DNA from: Halobacteriovorax sp. GB3
GTDB taxonomy: Bacteria; Bdellovibrionota; Bacteriovoracia; Bacteriovoracales; Bacteriovoracaceae
DNA: 64,000 nt
Assembly (NCBI RefSeq): GCF_028649655.1
Contig: NZ_JAQSLN010000001.1
Location: forward strand, 248,001-312,000
Direction: 5' to 3'
In this document: piece by piece, positions 42,518 through 51,886 of the stretch
Position numbering within the stretch: the first letter of the stretch is position 1
How the letters are laid out: each line of letters starts with the position of its first letter
The notes under the pieces: model-generated
Databases searched by the model: none
Told to the model about the DNA's origin: nothing
Seen by the model: only the letters and a program-made list of their open reading frames with translations
Position numbers and translations under genes: made by a program

Positions 42518-44743
42518 ATGGGTCATAATAGAGGGATGAAGTTTTTATTTATTCTCTCTTTGTTATGTCTTGTTGATCAGTCTTTCGCTCTTGATAAGGT
42601 TAAGCTTTACTTAAAGTGGAAGCATCAATTTCAATTCGCAGGCTACTATGTCGCCTTGGAGAAGGGGTATTTTCGTGAAGAAGGACTCGATGTTGAATTG
42701 ATTGAAAGATCTAGAGACGTTGTACCAAAGGAGGTAATACATCAGCAAGCTGCTTCCTATGCGATTACTGACTCAAGTATCGTCTTAGATTATTTACAGG
42801 GGGCTCCTGTAACGATCGTAGCAAGTGTTTTCCAACATTCGCCTATTGTTTTAGCAACTAGAAAAGAAGATCAAATTACTTCACCGGCCCTTTTAAAGGG
42901 AAAAAAAGTGATGTTTCAAAAAGATGTCGATGATGCGGCCATTTTGACGATGTTTCAAACAGTCGATGTTTCTTTTGAAGATATCATTCATGTTCCTCAT
43001 TCTTTTAAAAATGATGACTTAATTAATAAAAATGTCGATGCGATCAGTATTTATTTAACAAATCAGCCTTATTACTACGCCAAAAAGGGAATTGAAATTA
43101 ATATATTGAAGCCCGACAATTATGGCGTTGATATGTACGGGGATATGATTATTACCACAACTAAAGAGGCGATTGAAAACCCTGATCGTGTTGAGGCCTT
43201 TCGGCGAGCGAGTCTTAGAGGTTGGAGTTATGCTCTTAATAACATCGAAGAAGTCGCTAATCTCATTCATTTAAAATATTCCAAAAGCAGTGAAGAACAA
43301 ATTATTTTTGAAGGAAAAGAGACGAAGAAAATGATTTTGCCTGATTACATTAAGCTTGGTTCTACCAGTGAAATGAGGTTAGAGAAAATTGCTAATATCT
43401 ATTCAAAAAGGCGAGAAATTGAAAGGGTTAGGGATCTTAAAGACATCCTTTTTGATAATATAAAAGACCGTTCCTTCTTATCAAATAAGACGATTCAATT
43501 AGTTCTCGCAGGATCATCATTATTTCTCTTTGTTACAATGACATTAGTCTTCTTAAATAGGCATCTTCGCAAGCTCGTTGATGATAAAACGAGAGAACTT
43601 GAAAAATTACATGCTCAAAAAGAGCAGTTCTTTTCTAATATGACTCACGAACTTCGAACTCCTCTCAATGGTGTTATTGGAGGAGTAGGGCTTCTAGAAG
43701 ATACCTCTCTCGATAGTAATCAAAGGGAGATCATTGATGTTATTAAATACTCGAATAAAGTTCTTCTCGATATCGTAAATCAGATTTTAGATTTATCTAA
43801 AATGGGAAGTCGAAAGTTTAAGCTAGTAGAGGAGCCCATTAATATATCCCAAGTATTAAAAAATGTATCAAGAGTGTATGACTTAATGGCGAAGGATAAG
43901 GGCATTGAATTTCATTTTGAAAAATCTCTAGAAGAAAACATAATTGTAAAACTCGATGAAATACGCTTCGTTCAAATTCTCAATAACCTTTTATCGAATG
44001 CAATTAAATTCACTGAGAAGGGTTTTGTTAAATTAATTATAAATTCAGAAAAAAGAGGCGATTCTCTCTTATTAAATGTTGAAGTTATTGACTCTGGTAT
44101 TGGATTGAATGAAGATCAAAAGAGTCATGTCTTTACTCCCTATAATCAAGCAGAAGGAATGGATTTTAAAAAATATGGTGGTACAGGACTTGGATTATCT
44201 ATTACTAAAGAACTTGTTGAAATGATGAACGGATTCATAGAAGTGGAAGATAATGATCTTGGTGGATGTTCTTTTAAATTTAATGTCGAATTTAAAGTCT
44301 GTGATAATGAAGAGGAAATGAAATTAGAGCAAATCCTTCTTACAAAAGAAGAGATTCAAAAGCTCGAGCTAAAGGCCCTTGTTGTCGATGATAATACAAT
44401 TAATCAGAAGGTTTTAAGTCGATACTTAGATCGTCTCCAAGTTCAAGTTGATTATGCAAGTAATGGTCAAGAGGCCATTGATAAAATTCTAGCGAATGAC
44501 TATGATCTCGTCTTTATGGATTATAAGATGCCTGTCATGGATGGTATTAAAGCAACTAAAGTGATTCGAGAATTTGACCAAGAAATTAAAGCTAAAACTT
44601 ATATTGTAGGCTGTTCTGCTAACATTCTTGATCACGACCGAGAGTATTTAAATTATCAAATGAATGATGCTATTGGTAAGCCAATCACTTCTGACAAGCT
44701 CCAGCAAGTCTTTACTAAATTTCATCAAGAAAAATTAGCTTAA
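42518..44743 (+). CDS. hybrid sensor histidine kinase with NMT1/THI5-like periplasmic sensor
   Basis: This protein of about 741 residues has, in order: signal or anchor, NMT1/THI5-like binding domain (LYLKWKHQFQFAGYYVALEKGYF... about 20-260), a membrane helix (IQLVLAGSSLFLFVTMTLVF, about 325-345), HisKA (FFSNMTHELRTPLNG, His about 377), HATPase_c (NLLSNAIKF; GGTGLGLSI) and a receiver domain (LVVDDNTIN, phospho-Asp about 666 in FMDYKMP). It probably senses a pyrimidine-like ligand. No DNA-binding partner is adjacent. Start uncertain: GTG 42500, ATG 42518 or 42536. Confidence 0.9.
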   Translation: MGHNRGMKFLFILSLLCLVDQSFALDKVKLYLKWKHQFQFAGYYVALEKGYFREEGLDVELIERSRDVVPKEVIHQQAASYAITDSSIVLDYLQGAPVTIVASVFQHSPIVLATRKEDQITSPALLKGKKVMFQKDVDDAAILTMFQTVDVSFEDIIHVPHSFKNDDLINKNVDAISIYLTNQPYYYAKKGIEINILKPDNYGVDMYGDMIITTTKEAIENPDRVEAFRRASLRGWSYALNNIEEVANLIHLKYSKSSEEQIIFEGKETKKMILPDYIKLGSTSEMRLEKIANIYSKRREIERVRDLKDILFDNIKDRSFLSNKTIQLVLAGSSLFLFVTMTLVFLNRHLRKLVDDKTRELEKLHAQKEQFFSNMTHELRTPLNGVIGGVGLLEDTSLDSNQREIIDVIKYSNKVLLDIVNQILDLSKMGSRKFKLVEEPINISQVLKNVSRVYDLMAKDKGIEFHFEKSLEENIIVKLDEIRFVQILNNLLSNAIKFTEKGFVKLIINSEKRGDSLLLNVEVIDSGIGLNEDQKSHVFTPYNQAEGMDFKKYGGTGLGLSITKELVEMMNGFIEVEDNDLGGCSFKFNVEFKVCDNEEEMKLEQILLTKEEIQKLELKALVVDDNTINQKVLSRYLDRLQVQVDYASNGQEAIDKILANDYDLVFMDYKMPVMDGIKATKVIREFDQEIKAKTYIVGCSANILDHDREYLNYQMNDAIGKPITSDKLQQVFTKFHQEKLA

Positions 44744-45265
44744 CTTTTCTCTTAGCCAAAGATTTACTTCTAAAAGAGCAACACTTGAGCCAAGAGCACC
44801 AAGTAACCACATTAGGCTCATTGTTAGATAGAGCTCAGCTCCAAAGAGGTAAAAACAACTAAGGGCCAATGAACTAATGGCAAGAGTTAAAAGGTATTTA
44901 GATTTTCTTAGGGACAATAATTCATTCGAATTCAATATTAGTCCTGCAAATAAACTTCCTGTTCCAAGAAAAATCGTTCCACATACCAACATACAAATTT
45001 TCATTCCATATGTATGGTGAATATAGTGATAGAACTCATGATTGTGAGTGAAACTCAGATTGAATTGAGGACAGAAAATTAGTGTTAACGTACCGATAAA
45101 ACCATGAACGAGAAGAAGTTTAGTAAAGAGAAGAGACTGGTTAACGTTCAAATCACCATGAATTCGACTGATAATTGAACCACTGAGGGCCTCAGGCACT
45201 TTCGCGCTCGATTGGTTGAAGTCGTTATATTCTTTATTGAGTGTCTTTTTATTAGTCATATTCAT
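44735..45265 (-). CDS. four-helix membrane protein of unknown function
   Basis: This 176-residue protein has an N-terminal ~45-residue cytoplasmic part, then four helices (about 46-64, 86-108, 120-140, 145-165). A His-rich loop FTHNHEFYHYIHHTYG lies between helices 1 and 2 and could bind metal, notable next to a metal-efflux operon. It is divergent from the efflux operon across a 175-base region with nested inverted repeats and overlaps the kinase gene by 9 bases tail to tail. No family recognised. Confidence 0.6.
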   Translation of the reverse strand: MNMTNKKTLNKEYNDFNQSSAKVPEALSGSIISRIHGDLNVNQSLLFTKLLLVHGFIGTLTLIFCPQFNLSFTHNHEFYHYIHHTYGMKICMLVCGTIFLGTGSLFAGLILNSNELLSLRKSKYLLTLAISSLALSCFYLFGAELYLTMSLMWLLGALGSSVALLEVNLWLREKLS

Positions 45266-45309
45266 CTCTACAAGTTGTTTCTACTTTATCATACGAACAG
45301 TAAAGCTCT

Positions 45310-45390
45310 TTTGTGACATAAAAAAGAAAAATAATTTTAAGTTATTGAATACATTGCCTTATTTTCTCAGGAGAAAATAATTGTCACAAA
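45310..45390. promoter_or_regulatory. outer inverted repeat in the cus intergenic region
   Basis: TTTGTGACA (45310-45318) and TGTCACAAA (45382-45390) are perfect 9-base inverted copies, centres 72 bp apart, flanking the 22-bp palindrome at 45359-45380. They lie in the divergent gap between the His-rich membrane protein and the RND efflux operon. Paired sites for a looping or cooperative regulator are possible. Confidence 0.4.
45359..45380. promoter_or_regulatory. 22-bp perfect palindrome upstream of the efflux operon
   Basis: TTATTTTCTC (45359-45368) and GAGAAAATAA (45371-45380) are perfect inverted repeats around AG, 60 bases before the first efflux gene. It does not look like the CsoR box at 51644, so a different regulator probably acts here. 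No T-run, so not a terminator. Confidence 0.55.
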
Positions 45391-45440
45391 TTTCATATCC
45401 TTTTCGTAGTAGTTAATGAAAACAACTGAAGGAATATGAA

Positions 45441-46640
45441 ATGCGTTTATTTTATTTAGTGTTCTTAATTTCTCATGCTTCTAGCGCTTATGATTTTCAA
45501 GAGGTTATTAAGAAAGTAGGAGACCACTCGAGCGTTAAAGAATTACAAGCTCGTTCTAATGAATTGAAAGAACAGGCAAGTTCCGCAAATTCCTGGGGTG
45601 ATCCCATGCTAAAACTTGCGGCTAAAAATTTTCCAAAAGATTCACTAAAAAAAAATGAAACACCCATGACTGGAATAGAAGTTGGGATTAGTCAAAAAAT
45701 CTCTCTCGTTCCAAAATATCATTATAGGGCCCAAGGTATTGAAGAACTTTCTCAATCGAAGGTATATGAGTCAAGTGATCTCAAAAGAAATTTAATCAAA
45801 TCACTTTGGTCAATTCTAATTGATAAAAAAAGAATTGAAAGTGAGCTTAGTATCTTCAAGGAGAATGCTAATTGGCTCAATAAGATGATCGCTGTTTCAA
45901 AGAAACTTTATAGCAATGGTAATCTTTCACAGCAGGCGTTGTTAGAACTTCAAATTAGACTTTCAGAATTAGACTCATCAATCAATAATAAGGCCATCGA
46001 GTTATCTCAATTGTCATCAAATTATCGTTACTTTTCTAATTTAGAGATGAGTAAGCTCAATGAAAAAACTATTCCATGGCAGATTTTAAAAAAGAATTCT
46101 GCTGGAAATGAAGATTTTAAAGAAAAATCAATACAACAAATACTAAAGGCGAGTGATCATAAAATTACTGCCGCGAAGTTAGATTTTATTCCTGATATGA
46201 CAGTTTCTTTCGGATACACAAAAAGGGCAAATATTGATGATCGAGGAGACTTTGTCAGTGCTTCCATCAGCTTTCCTATGCCATTTTCATCGAAGAAGTA
46301 TTCTAATCTCAATGCTGTAACGGAATCTAAAATTGCAGTTAGTAAGGCCTATCTAAATTATAAAAACTATAAAGAAGATCGACTTCGAAACTTTAATTTG
46401 GAAATTTCCAAACTTAAAAGTGAGTTAGATGTATTAAATAAGCGAACAGTCAAATTAGCGACAAGTTCTAAAGAAATTACAGCTAAATCATATCAGCTTG
46501 GAAGATCTACTTATTCTGAACTTCTGCAGTCAGAGCTTAATCTACAAAAAATTCTTCTAAGAAAGGCAAATTTGGAGGCCTTACTTTTAAAAAATTACTT
46601 AAGTTTAAAATATCAAAGAGGGGATACTCTACATGAGTAA
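45441..46640 (+). CDS. cusC: TolC-family outer-membrane efflux protein (CusC/CzcC-like)
   Basis: This 399-residue protein has a short signal peptide (MRLFYLVFLISHASSA). Two OEP repeats with long heptad helices (QALLELQIRLSELDSSINNKAIELSQL; SYQLGRSTYSELLQSELNLQKILL in the second half) are typical of a trimeric outer-membrane channel. It is the outer component of the RND metal pump encoded next, with an 8-base overlap to the adaptor gene. AAGGA precedes the start. Confidence 0.85.
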   Translation: MRLFYLVFLISHASSAYDFQEVIKKVGDHSSVKELQARSNELKEQASSANSWGDPMLKLAAKNFPKDSLKKNETPMTGIEVGISQKISLVPKYHYRAQGIEELSQSKVYESSDLKRNLIKSLWSILIDKKRIESELSIFKENANWLNKMIAVSKKLYSNGNLSQQALLELQIRLSELDSSINNKAIELSQLSSNYRYFSNLEMSKLNEKTIPWQILKKNSAGNEDFKEKSIQQILKASDHKITAAKLDFIPDMTVSFGYTKRANIDDRGDFVSASISFPMPFSSKKYSNLNAVTESKIAVSKAYLNYKNYKEDRLRNFNLEISKLKSELDVLNKRTVKLATSSKEITAKSYQLGRSTYSELLQSELNLQKILLRKANLEALLLKNYLSLKYQRGDTLHE

Positions 46641-48000
46641 GTTCGCAAAAATTATATTGATTAGTTTCATGGTTTCTCTTGTTTCTTGTTTAAAAGATAG
46701 CGTCGTAGAGTCAGAGCCTGCTGGTCACGAACATTCAAAAACAGAAGTTTATTATACGTGTTCAATGCACCCACAGGTTAGAGAGAATGAGCCTGGCAAG
46801 TGTCCTATCTGTCATATGAACCTCACCAAAGTAGAAGTGGAAAAAGGGACAGAACCAAAACAAGTAAAAGAAGAAGTTCAAAAAGAGCTATACCAATGTA
46901 AAGATTTTCCTGATGTAACGAGTGAAGTCGCTGGAGTATGCCCAATTGATGGAACACCTATGATTCCTATGATCAGATCAAAAGCTGCTAAAGTCGTTGC
47001 TAAATTAAAACTTAGAAAGGCGCAACTTCATCACTTTAAGCCAGAGGTCTTTCCTGTGACTTCAATGAAAATGAGTAAGAATATTCGTTTACTTGGTTCT
47101 GTTCTTCAATCTGAGGAAAAAGAAAGCAGTATTCCTGCAAGGATTAATGGTCGTGTTGAGAAAGTCTACGTGAAGTCGACAGGTAGTTTTATTAAAGCAG
47201 GTGACCTTGTTCTTGAGCTTTACAGCCCTAAGCTCATCGCTGCAGGAGAAGAGTATCTTCTTGCTCGTAAGAGTTATCTAAAAAATAAGTCAAACGAATT
47301 TAAAGACCTTATGAATCAATCGGAAGAAAGATTGAAATTATGGGGGATTCAGAAAGCGCAAATTGAAAGCTGGTATAAAAATAGCGAAGTACCAAGACAA
47401 ATTAAAATTTATTCTGATTCCACTGGTATCGTCCAAAAGAGAAGTGCCATCGTTGGAAAATATTTTAAAGAAGGTCAAAACTTCTTCGAGTTATCTGATC
47501 TATCAGATGTATGGGTTGAACTAGATGTTTACGAACAAGACTCAGGTGTTTTAAAGCTTGGACAAAGAGTCGAAATGGAGTTTAATGCTATTCCTGGAGA
47601 TATTCAAAAGGGTGAGATTGATTTTATTAGCCCAGTTCTTGACCAAACAACTAGAACATTAAAAGTTAGAACAACAATTAAAAACTCGCTTGGTAGATTA
47701 AAGCCTGGAATGATTGCAAGTGCCACTTTGAAGCTTGATTTTGAAGGAATGCCACTCGTTGTTCCAAGAAGTGCTGTCATAGATACAGGAAAAAGAAAAG
47801 TTGTATGGGTTCAAAGTGATGAGAGAAGTTATCAGGCCAAAACTATTTTAACTGGTGTTGAGTCCGAAGGTTATGTTGAAGTAAAAGAGGGTTTAATAGA
47901 GAATGAGAAAGTTGTTGTAGAAGGAAGTTTTCTTCTCGATGCTCAGGCTCAGCTCTTTGGCGGATATGAAGACTTTAATCAATCTGGAGAGTCTAAATGA
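46633..48000 (+). CDS. cusB: RND efflux periplasmic adaptor with heavy-metal-binding domains (CusB-like)
   Basis: This 455-residue lipoprotein (lipobox LVSC) is anchored to the inner membrane. A His-rich tail is followed by a heavy-metal-binding domain (YTCSMHPQVRENEPGKCPIC, then HM) and a second, degenerate copy (YQCKDFPDVTSEVAGVCPID). The rest is a CusB/MFP adaptor: barrel-sandwich halves around a shortened helical hairpin, ending LDAQAQLFGG. It hands metal ions to the pump. Its end overlaps cusA by four bases (ATGA). Confidence 0.92.
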   Translation: MSKFAKIILISFMVSLVSCLKDSVVESEPAGHEHSKTEVYYTCSMHPQVRENEPGKCPICHMNLTKVEVEKGTEPKQVKEEVQKELYQCKDFPDVTSEVAGVCPIDGTPMIPMIRSKAAKVVAKLKLRKAQLHHFKPEVFPVTSMKMSKNIRLLGSVLQSEEKESSIPARINGRVEKVYVKSTGSFIKAGDLVLELYSPKLIAAGEEYLLARKSYLKNKSNEFKDLMNQSEERLKLWGIQKAQIESWYKNSEVPRQIKIYSDSTGIVQKRSAIVGKYFKEGQNFFELSDLSDVWVELDVYEQDSGVLKLGQRVEMEFNAIPGDIQKGEIDFISPVLDQTTRTLKVRTTIKNSLGRLKPGMIASATLKLDFEGMPLVVPRSAVIDTGKRKVVWVQSDERSYQAKTILTGVESEGYVEVKEGLIENEKVVVEGSFLLDAQAQLFGGYEDFNQSGESK

Positions 48001-51000
48001 TTCAAAAGCTCATTGAATATACAATTAAAAATAGAGTCTTCGTCGTCATTGTTTTTGTCTTTATAGCTCTTTTTTCTGTCTATAGCTTAAAGACTGCAAG
48101 AATCGATGCTATTCCTGATATTGGAGAAAATCAGCAAATCGTTTTTACTAAGTGGGATGGTCGATCACCTAAGGATGTTGAAGAGCAAGTTACTTATCCT
48201 TTAAGCATTCTTATGCAGGGAATTCCAGGTGTAAAAAATATTAGAGGAATCTCTGCTTTTGGTTTCTCTACAATTTATGTGATTTTTAAAGATGATGTTG
48301 ATTTCTATTGGAGTCGATCGCGAGTCTTAGAAAAACTGACAAGTGCTAAAGAAGAACTCCCTACAGGCGTTAATCCTAAGATGGGACCAGATGCAACGGG
48401 TCTTGGTCAAATTTATTGGTATACTCTAGAGAATAAAAAAGATAACCCTAGGCCTAAGTCTCTCTCTGATCTTAGGACCATTCAAGATTTTTATGTGCGC
48501 TATTTACTTCAAGGAGTAGAAGGAGTCAGTGAAGTTGCCAGTATTGGTGGCTTTGTTAAAGAGTTCCAAATTGACGTGGATCCACAAAAACTCTTTGCCT
48601 ATGATACTCACTTTAGTGCGCTTATTAAGGCCATTAAGGAAAGCAATATCGATGTTGGTGCTGAAGTAATTGAAGATGGTGACAGAGAGTTTATTGTCAG
48701 AGGGAAAGGTTTCTTTAGGTCTCTATCTGATATTGAAAATGTCGTTATCAACATTAAGAAGGGTATCCCTATTCGTGTTAAGGATGTCGCGAGTGTTGGA
48801 ACTGGACCTGGCTTTAGACGAGGGGCCCTTGATAAAAATGGCGTAGAATCAGTGGGTGGTGTTGTGACGATGCGCTTTGGCGAAAACCCCAAAGAAGTCA
48901 TCGAGAAGGTAAAAAAACGATTGGAAATTGTGAAGCAGGGGCTTCCCTCCGGAGTCGATCTTGTTCCATTTTATGACCGCACAGAGGTGATTGAAAGAAC
49001 GATTGGTACTGTTTATCGTGCATTAACTGAAGAGATTATCATTACTGTTTTTGTTATTCTCTTCTTCTTATTTCACTTTAAGTCATCTGTGTTGGTTTCT
49101 TTGACGCTTCCCTTTGGTGTTGGAATTAGTTTCATTCTAATGAAATTACTAGATATCGATTCTAATGTTATGAGTTTATCAGGGATGGTTATTGCGATTG
49201 GATCGATGGTTGATATGGGGATTATCATGACTGAGAATATTTATTCTCATCTCTCAGAAAATCCACACTCTTCAAAAGAAGAAAAAGTTCAAATAGTAAA
49301 AAACGCTGCTAAAGAGGTCGGTCCTGCAATTGTGACCGCAGTTGCAACAACTATTATTACTTTTCTTCCTGTCTTTGGTCTTGAAGGTAGTGAAGGTAAG
49401 CTATTTGGTCCTCTAGCATGGGCAAAAACACTCGCCATGCTTGGTGCTGTTATTGTTGCGATTTTTCTTGTCCCTTCGCTTTCCATTTATTTTTTAAAAG
49501 GGGATTTGAAGCCTGTAGAAAAAAATAAAGTTAGCCGAACGATTATTAATTTCTACGAACCTGCTTTGAATTGGGTATTATCAAATAGAAAAAAGTTTCT
49601 TGTGCTACCACTCATTTTACTCCTTTTTGGTGGTTTCTCTTATTCAAAGCTTGGAAAGGAATTCATGCCTTCTCTAAATGAAGGAGAAATTCTCTACATG
49701 CCGGTGACAACGCCTGATGTCTCTATGACTAAAGCGAGAGAACTACTTGCATACACAGATAAAAAGCTTAAAGAACACCCTCTTGTTGAAAATGCCGTTG
49801 GAAAATTAGGGCGAGCTGATACTGCAATTGATCCAGCTCCTGTTGCTATGTTTGAAACCGTTGTGAAATTAGTGGATGAATCGAAGTGGCCTGCGGGAAT
49901 GACGATTTATAACATCATGGAAGAACTCGACCAGCATCTTCAAGTTCCTGGTTTAGTAAACGCATGGCTTTTCCCGATTGAAAATAGAATTGCGATGATT
50001 TCAACAGGTATTAAAACACAAATTGGAATTAAAGTTTTTGGAGAAGGTCTTAAGACTCTCGAAGATATTGCAGCAAAAGTTGCTAAGGAAGTTGAGTCGA
50101 TTGATGGTGCCTACGGTGTCTTTGCCGAAAAAATCACAGGTAAACCTTATATTGAATTTGATATTGATAGAGTAGCAGCAAGTCGATACGGAATTAATAC
50201 TGGAACTGTTAACCAGGTTCTTCAAACTGCTATTGGTGGAATGCCTATTGGTCAGTACTTTGATGGAAGAAAGAGATTTCCAATTAGGGTGAGATATAAA
50301 AAGGAATTGAGAGATCGTATTGATGAACTGAAGAAAGTTCTTGTACCGAGCCCACTTGGACAACATATCCCAATCAGCCAGCTCGCTAAAATTGAAGTTG
50401 TCACTGGACCAGCTGTTATTCAATCCGAAAATGGTCTTCTACGCTCTCTAGTCTTATTAAACGTTAGGGGACGTGATCTCGTAGGCTTTGTTGAAGAGGC
50501 AAAGGTAAAAGTAGAGTCAAATGTTGAGTTACCTCATGGTTATTCTCTTCATTGGGCGGGCCAGTATGAGAATCAGGTACGATCTAATAAACGACTTTTA
50601 ATGCTTATTCCACTGGCCTTAATGATCAATCTTGTCATCATTTACTTAGGTCTCAAGAACTTTAGAAATGCAGCGATTGTCTTTAGTGCTATTCCTGTTG
50701 CTCTTTCTGGTGGTTTGATCCTTTTATGGGTTGGCGGATTTAATACTTCTGTTGCCGTTTGGGTTGGCTTCATTGCTCTTTTTGGTATTGCTGTTGATGA
50801 TGGTGTCGTCATGATGACTTATTTGCAAGAAGAAATGAAAAAGCACAAACCTGATAGTTGGCAAAAGCTTAAAGATTGTATTCTTCAGGCCGGCAAAAGA
50901 AGAATTCGTCCTCTTGTTATGACGACAACGACAACGATCATAGCACTTTTACCGGTTATGTGGTCTACGACAACGGGGAGCGAAGTCATGAAGCCTATGG

Positions 51001-51110
51001 CCATTCCTGCTCTTGGAGGGATGCTCGTAGAATTAATTACTCTTTTTATTGTACCTGTTACATTCTCATATTTTGAACAAAAACGTATTCAAGGAGAACA
51101 AAATGTTTAA
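47997..51110 (+). CDS. cusA: heavy-metal RND efflux pump (CusA/CzcA-like)
   Basis: This 1037-residue inner-membrane proton antiporter has twelve helices and two large periplasmic loops. Family markers: ARIDAIPDIGENQQIVFTKW, GIPGVKNIRGISAFGFS, MVIAIGSMVDMGIIMTENIY in TM4, and FGIAVDDGVVMMTYL in TM10. The Cu(I)/Ag(I) branch (CusA) is favoured by the copper operon just downstream and the DUF3347 partner, but Zn/Co/Cd export cannot be ruled out from the sequence alone. Confidence 0.93.
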   Translation: MIQKLIEYTIKNRVFVVIVFVFIALFSVYSLKTARIDAIPDIGENQQIVFTKWDGRSPKDVEEQVTYPLSILMQGIPGVKNIRGISAFGFSTIYVIFKDDVDFYWSRSRVLEKLTSAKEELPTGVNPKMGPDATGLGQIYWYTLENKKDNPRPKSLSDLRTIQDFYVRYLLQGVEGVSEVASIGGFVKEFQIDVDPQKLFAYDTHFSALIKAIKESNIDVGAEVIEDGDREFIVRGKGFFRSLSDIENVVINIKKGIPIRVKDVASVGTGPGFRRGALDKNGVESVGGVVTMRFGENPKEVIEKVKKRLEIVKQGLPSGVDLVPFYDRTEVIERTIGTVYRALTEEIIITVFVILFFLFHFKSSVLVSLTLPFGVGISFILMKLLDIDSNVMSLSGMVIAIGSMVDMGIIMTENIYSHLSENPHSSKEEKVQIVKNAAKEVGPAIVTAVATTIITFLPVFGLEGSEGKLFGPLAWAKTLAMLGAVIVAIFLVPSLSIYFLKGDLKPVEKNKVSRTIINFYEPALNWVLSNRKKFLVLPLILLLFGGFSYSKLGKEFMPSLNEGEILYMPVTTPDVSMTKARELLAYTDKKLKEHPLVENAVGKLGRADTAIDPAPVAMFETVVKLVDESKWPAGMTIYNIMEELDQHLQVPGLVNAWLFPIENRIAMISTGIKTQIGIKVFGEGLKTLEDIAAKVAKEVESIDGAYGVFAEKITGKPYIEFDIDRVAASRYGINTGTVNQVLQTAIGGMPIGQYFDGRKRFPIRVRYKKELRDRIDELKKVLVPSPLGQHIPISQLAKIEVVTGPAVIQSENGLLRSLVLLNVRGRDLVGFVEEAKVKVESNVELPHGYSLHWAGQYENQVRSNKRLLMLIPLALMINLVIIYLGLKNFRNAAIVFSAIPVALSGGLILLWVGGFNTSVAVWVGFIALFGIAVDDGVVMMTYLQEEMKKHKPDSWQKLKDCILQAGKRRIRPLVMTTTTTIIALLPVMWSTTTGSEVMKPMAIPALGGMLVELITLFIVPVTFSYFEQKRIQGEQNV

Positions 51111-51591
51111 AACAATGATGTTAAGTTTAGTTGTAATGATTACAAGTTTTGGATCATTAGCAAAAGAAAGAATTTCTCTTTCTAAGAAAGAAATGAAAGA
51201 AATTGTTGAGGTTTTGAAGTTGAATGAAACGCTTCATGCTTCATTTTTTAAGTATGATGGAAAAGAGGTCGAAGCGGCAGCTACAAAAGTAAAAATGGCG
51301 ATTGATAAAATTAGCAATAAAGATGTGGCCAAACTTCTTACTTTTTCAAAAACTAAGTTAAGTGAAATGAAGAGCACTTCTAAAAGAGAAGCTAATAATG
51401 AAGCTTATAATCTTGTTTCTATGGCCTTGATTCATGTGGTGAACTCTTATGATGTTGGAAAAGAGTACAACGCTTATTCTTGCCCAATGGTTAAGAAGAA
51501 GTGGGTACAAAACTCCTCTAAGATGGCAAAAGTACATAATCCCTATGCTCCTAGAATGCCGCATTGTGGATCACAAGATTCAAAATACTAA
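51103..51591 (+). CDS. exported DUF3347-like copper-associated protein
   Basis: This 162-residue protein has a signal peptide (MFKTMMLSLVVMITSFGSLA). The C-terminal block YSCPMVKKKWVQNSSKMAKVHN then PYAPRMPHCG, with two Cys, Met and His, is typical of DUF3347 proteins that accompany copper efflux systems. AAGGAG (51090-51095) inside the end of cusA fixes the start at 51103, eight bases before the cusA end, so it is the last gene of the pump operon. It may be a periplasmic copper-binding partner. Confidence 0.8.
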   Translation: MFKTMMLSLVVMITSFGSLAKERISLSKKEMKEIVEVLKLNETLHASFFKYDGKEVEAAATKVKMAIDKISNKDVAKLLTFSKTKLSEMKSTSKREANNEAYNLVSMALIHVVNSYDVGKEYNAYSCPMVKKKWVQNSSKMAKVHNPYAPRMPHCGSQDSKY

Positions 51592-51595
51592 AGAG

Positions 51596-51620
51596 AAGGG
51601 TCCATATAGGGCCCTTTTTT
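51596..51620 (+). terminator. intrinsic terminator of the cus operon
   Basis: AAGGGTCC (51596-51603) pairs with GGGCCCTT (51609-51616; one G-U) around ATATA and is followed by TTTT. It starts five bases after the DUF3347 stop and separates the pump operon from the CsoR-controlled operon. Confidence 0.88.
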
Positions 51621-51643
51621 ATTGCATTTAGCTTAAAATAAGC

Positions 51644-51660
51644 ATACCCTGTGGGGGTAT
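51644..51660. promoter_or_regulatory. CsoR operator of the copZ-copA-csoR operon
   Basis: ATACCC (51644-51649) and GGGTAT (51655-51660) are perfect inverted repeats around TGTGG, giving the C-tract/G-tract palindrome typical of CsoR/RcnR-family sites. It ends 13 bases before copZ. Since csoR is the last of the three genes, the operon is probably autoregulated: CsoR leaves the site when it binds Cu(I). Confidence 0.88.
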
Positions 51661-51673
51661 AGAAGGGGGCGAT

Positions 51674-51886
51674 ATGAAAAGCTTTTTGTTTAATGTTGAA
51701 GGTATGACATGCGGTGGTTGTAAAAGCAAGATCGTAAATAAGTTAGAATCACAAGTTAAAACTATTGAAGTCGATCTAGATGATAAGACTGTTAAGGTTT
51801 CTTCTGAAACTCTATCAGGAATGGCCATCAAAAAAGAGATCGAAGAACTTGGCTTCACTATCACTAAAATGAGTAAGACGGATTAA
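51674..51886 (+). CDS. copZ: copper chaperone CopZ (HMA domain)
   Basis: This 70-residue single HMA domain has the Cu(I) motif GMTCGGCKSKI (two Cys). It carries Cu(I) to the CopA ATPase. Its TAA overlaps the copA ATG (TAATG), so they are coupled. First gene after the CsoR box. Confidence 0.93.
   Translation: MKSFLFNVEGMTCGGCKSKIVNKLESQVKTIEVDLDDKTVKVSSETLSGMAIKKEIEELGFTITKMSKTD

Noticed and set aside
50001-50423. 140-codon minus-strand frame inside cusA
   Set aside because: It is the antisense shadow of a strongly conserved pump gene and is Asn/Ser/Phe-rich as such shadows are.
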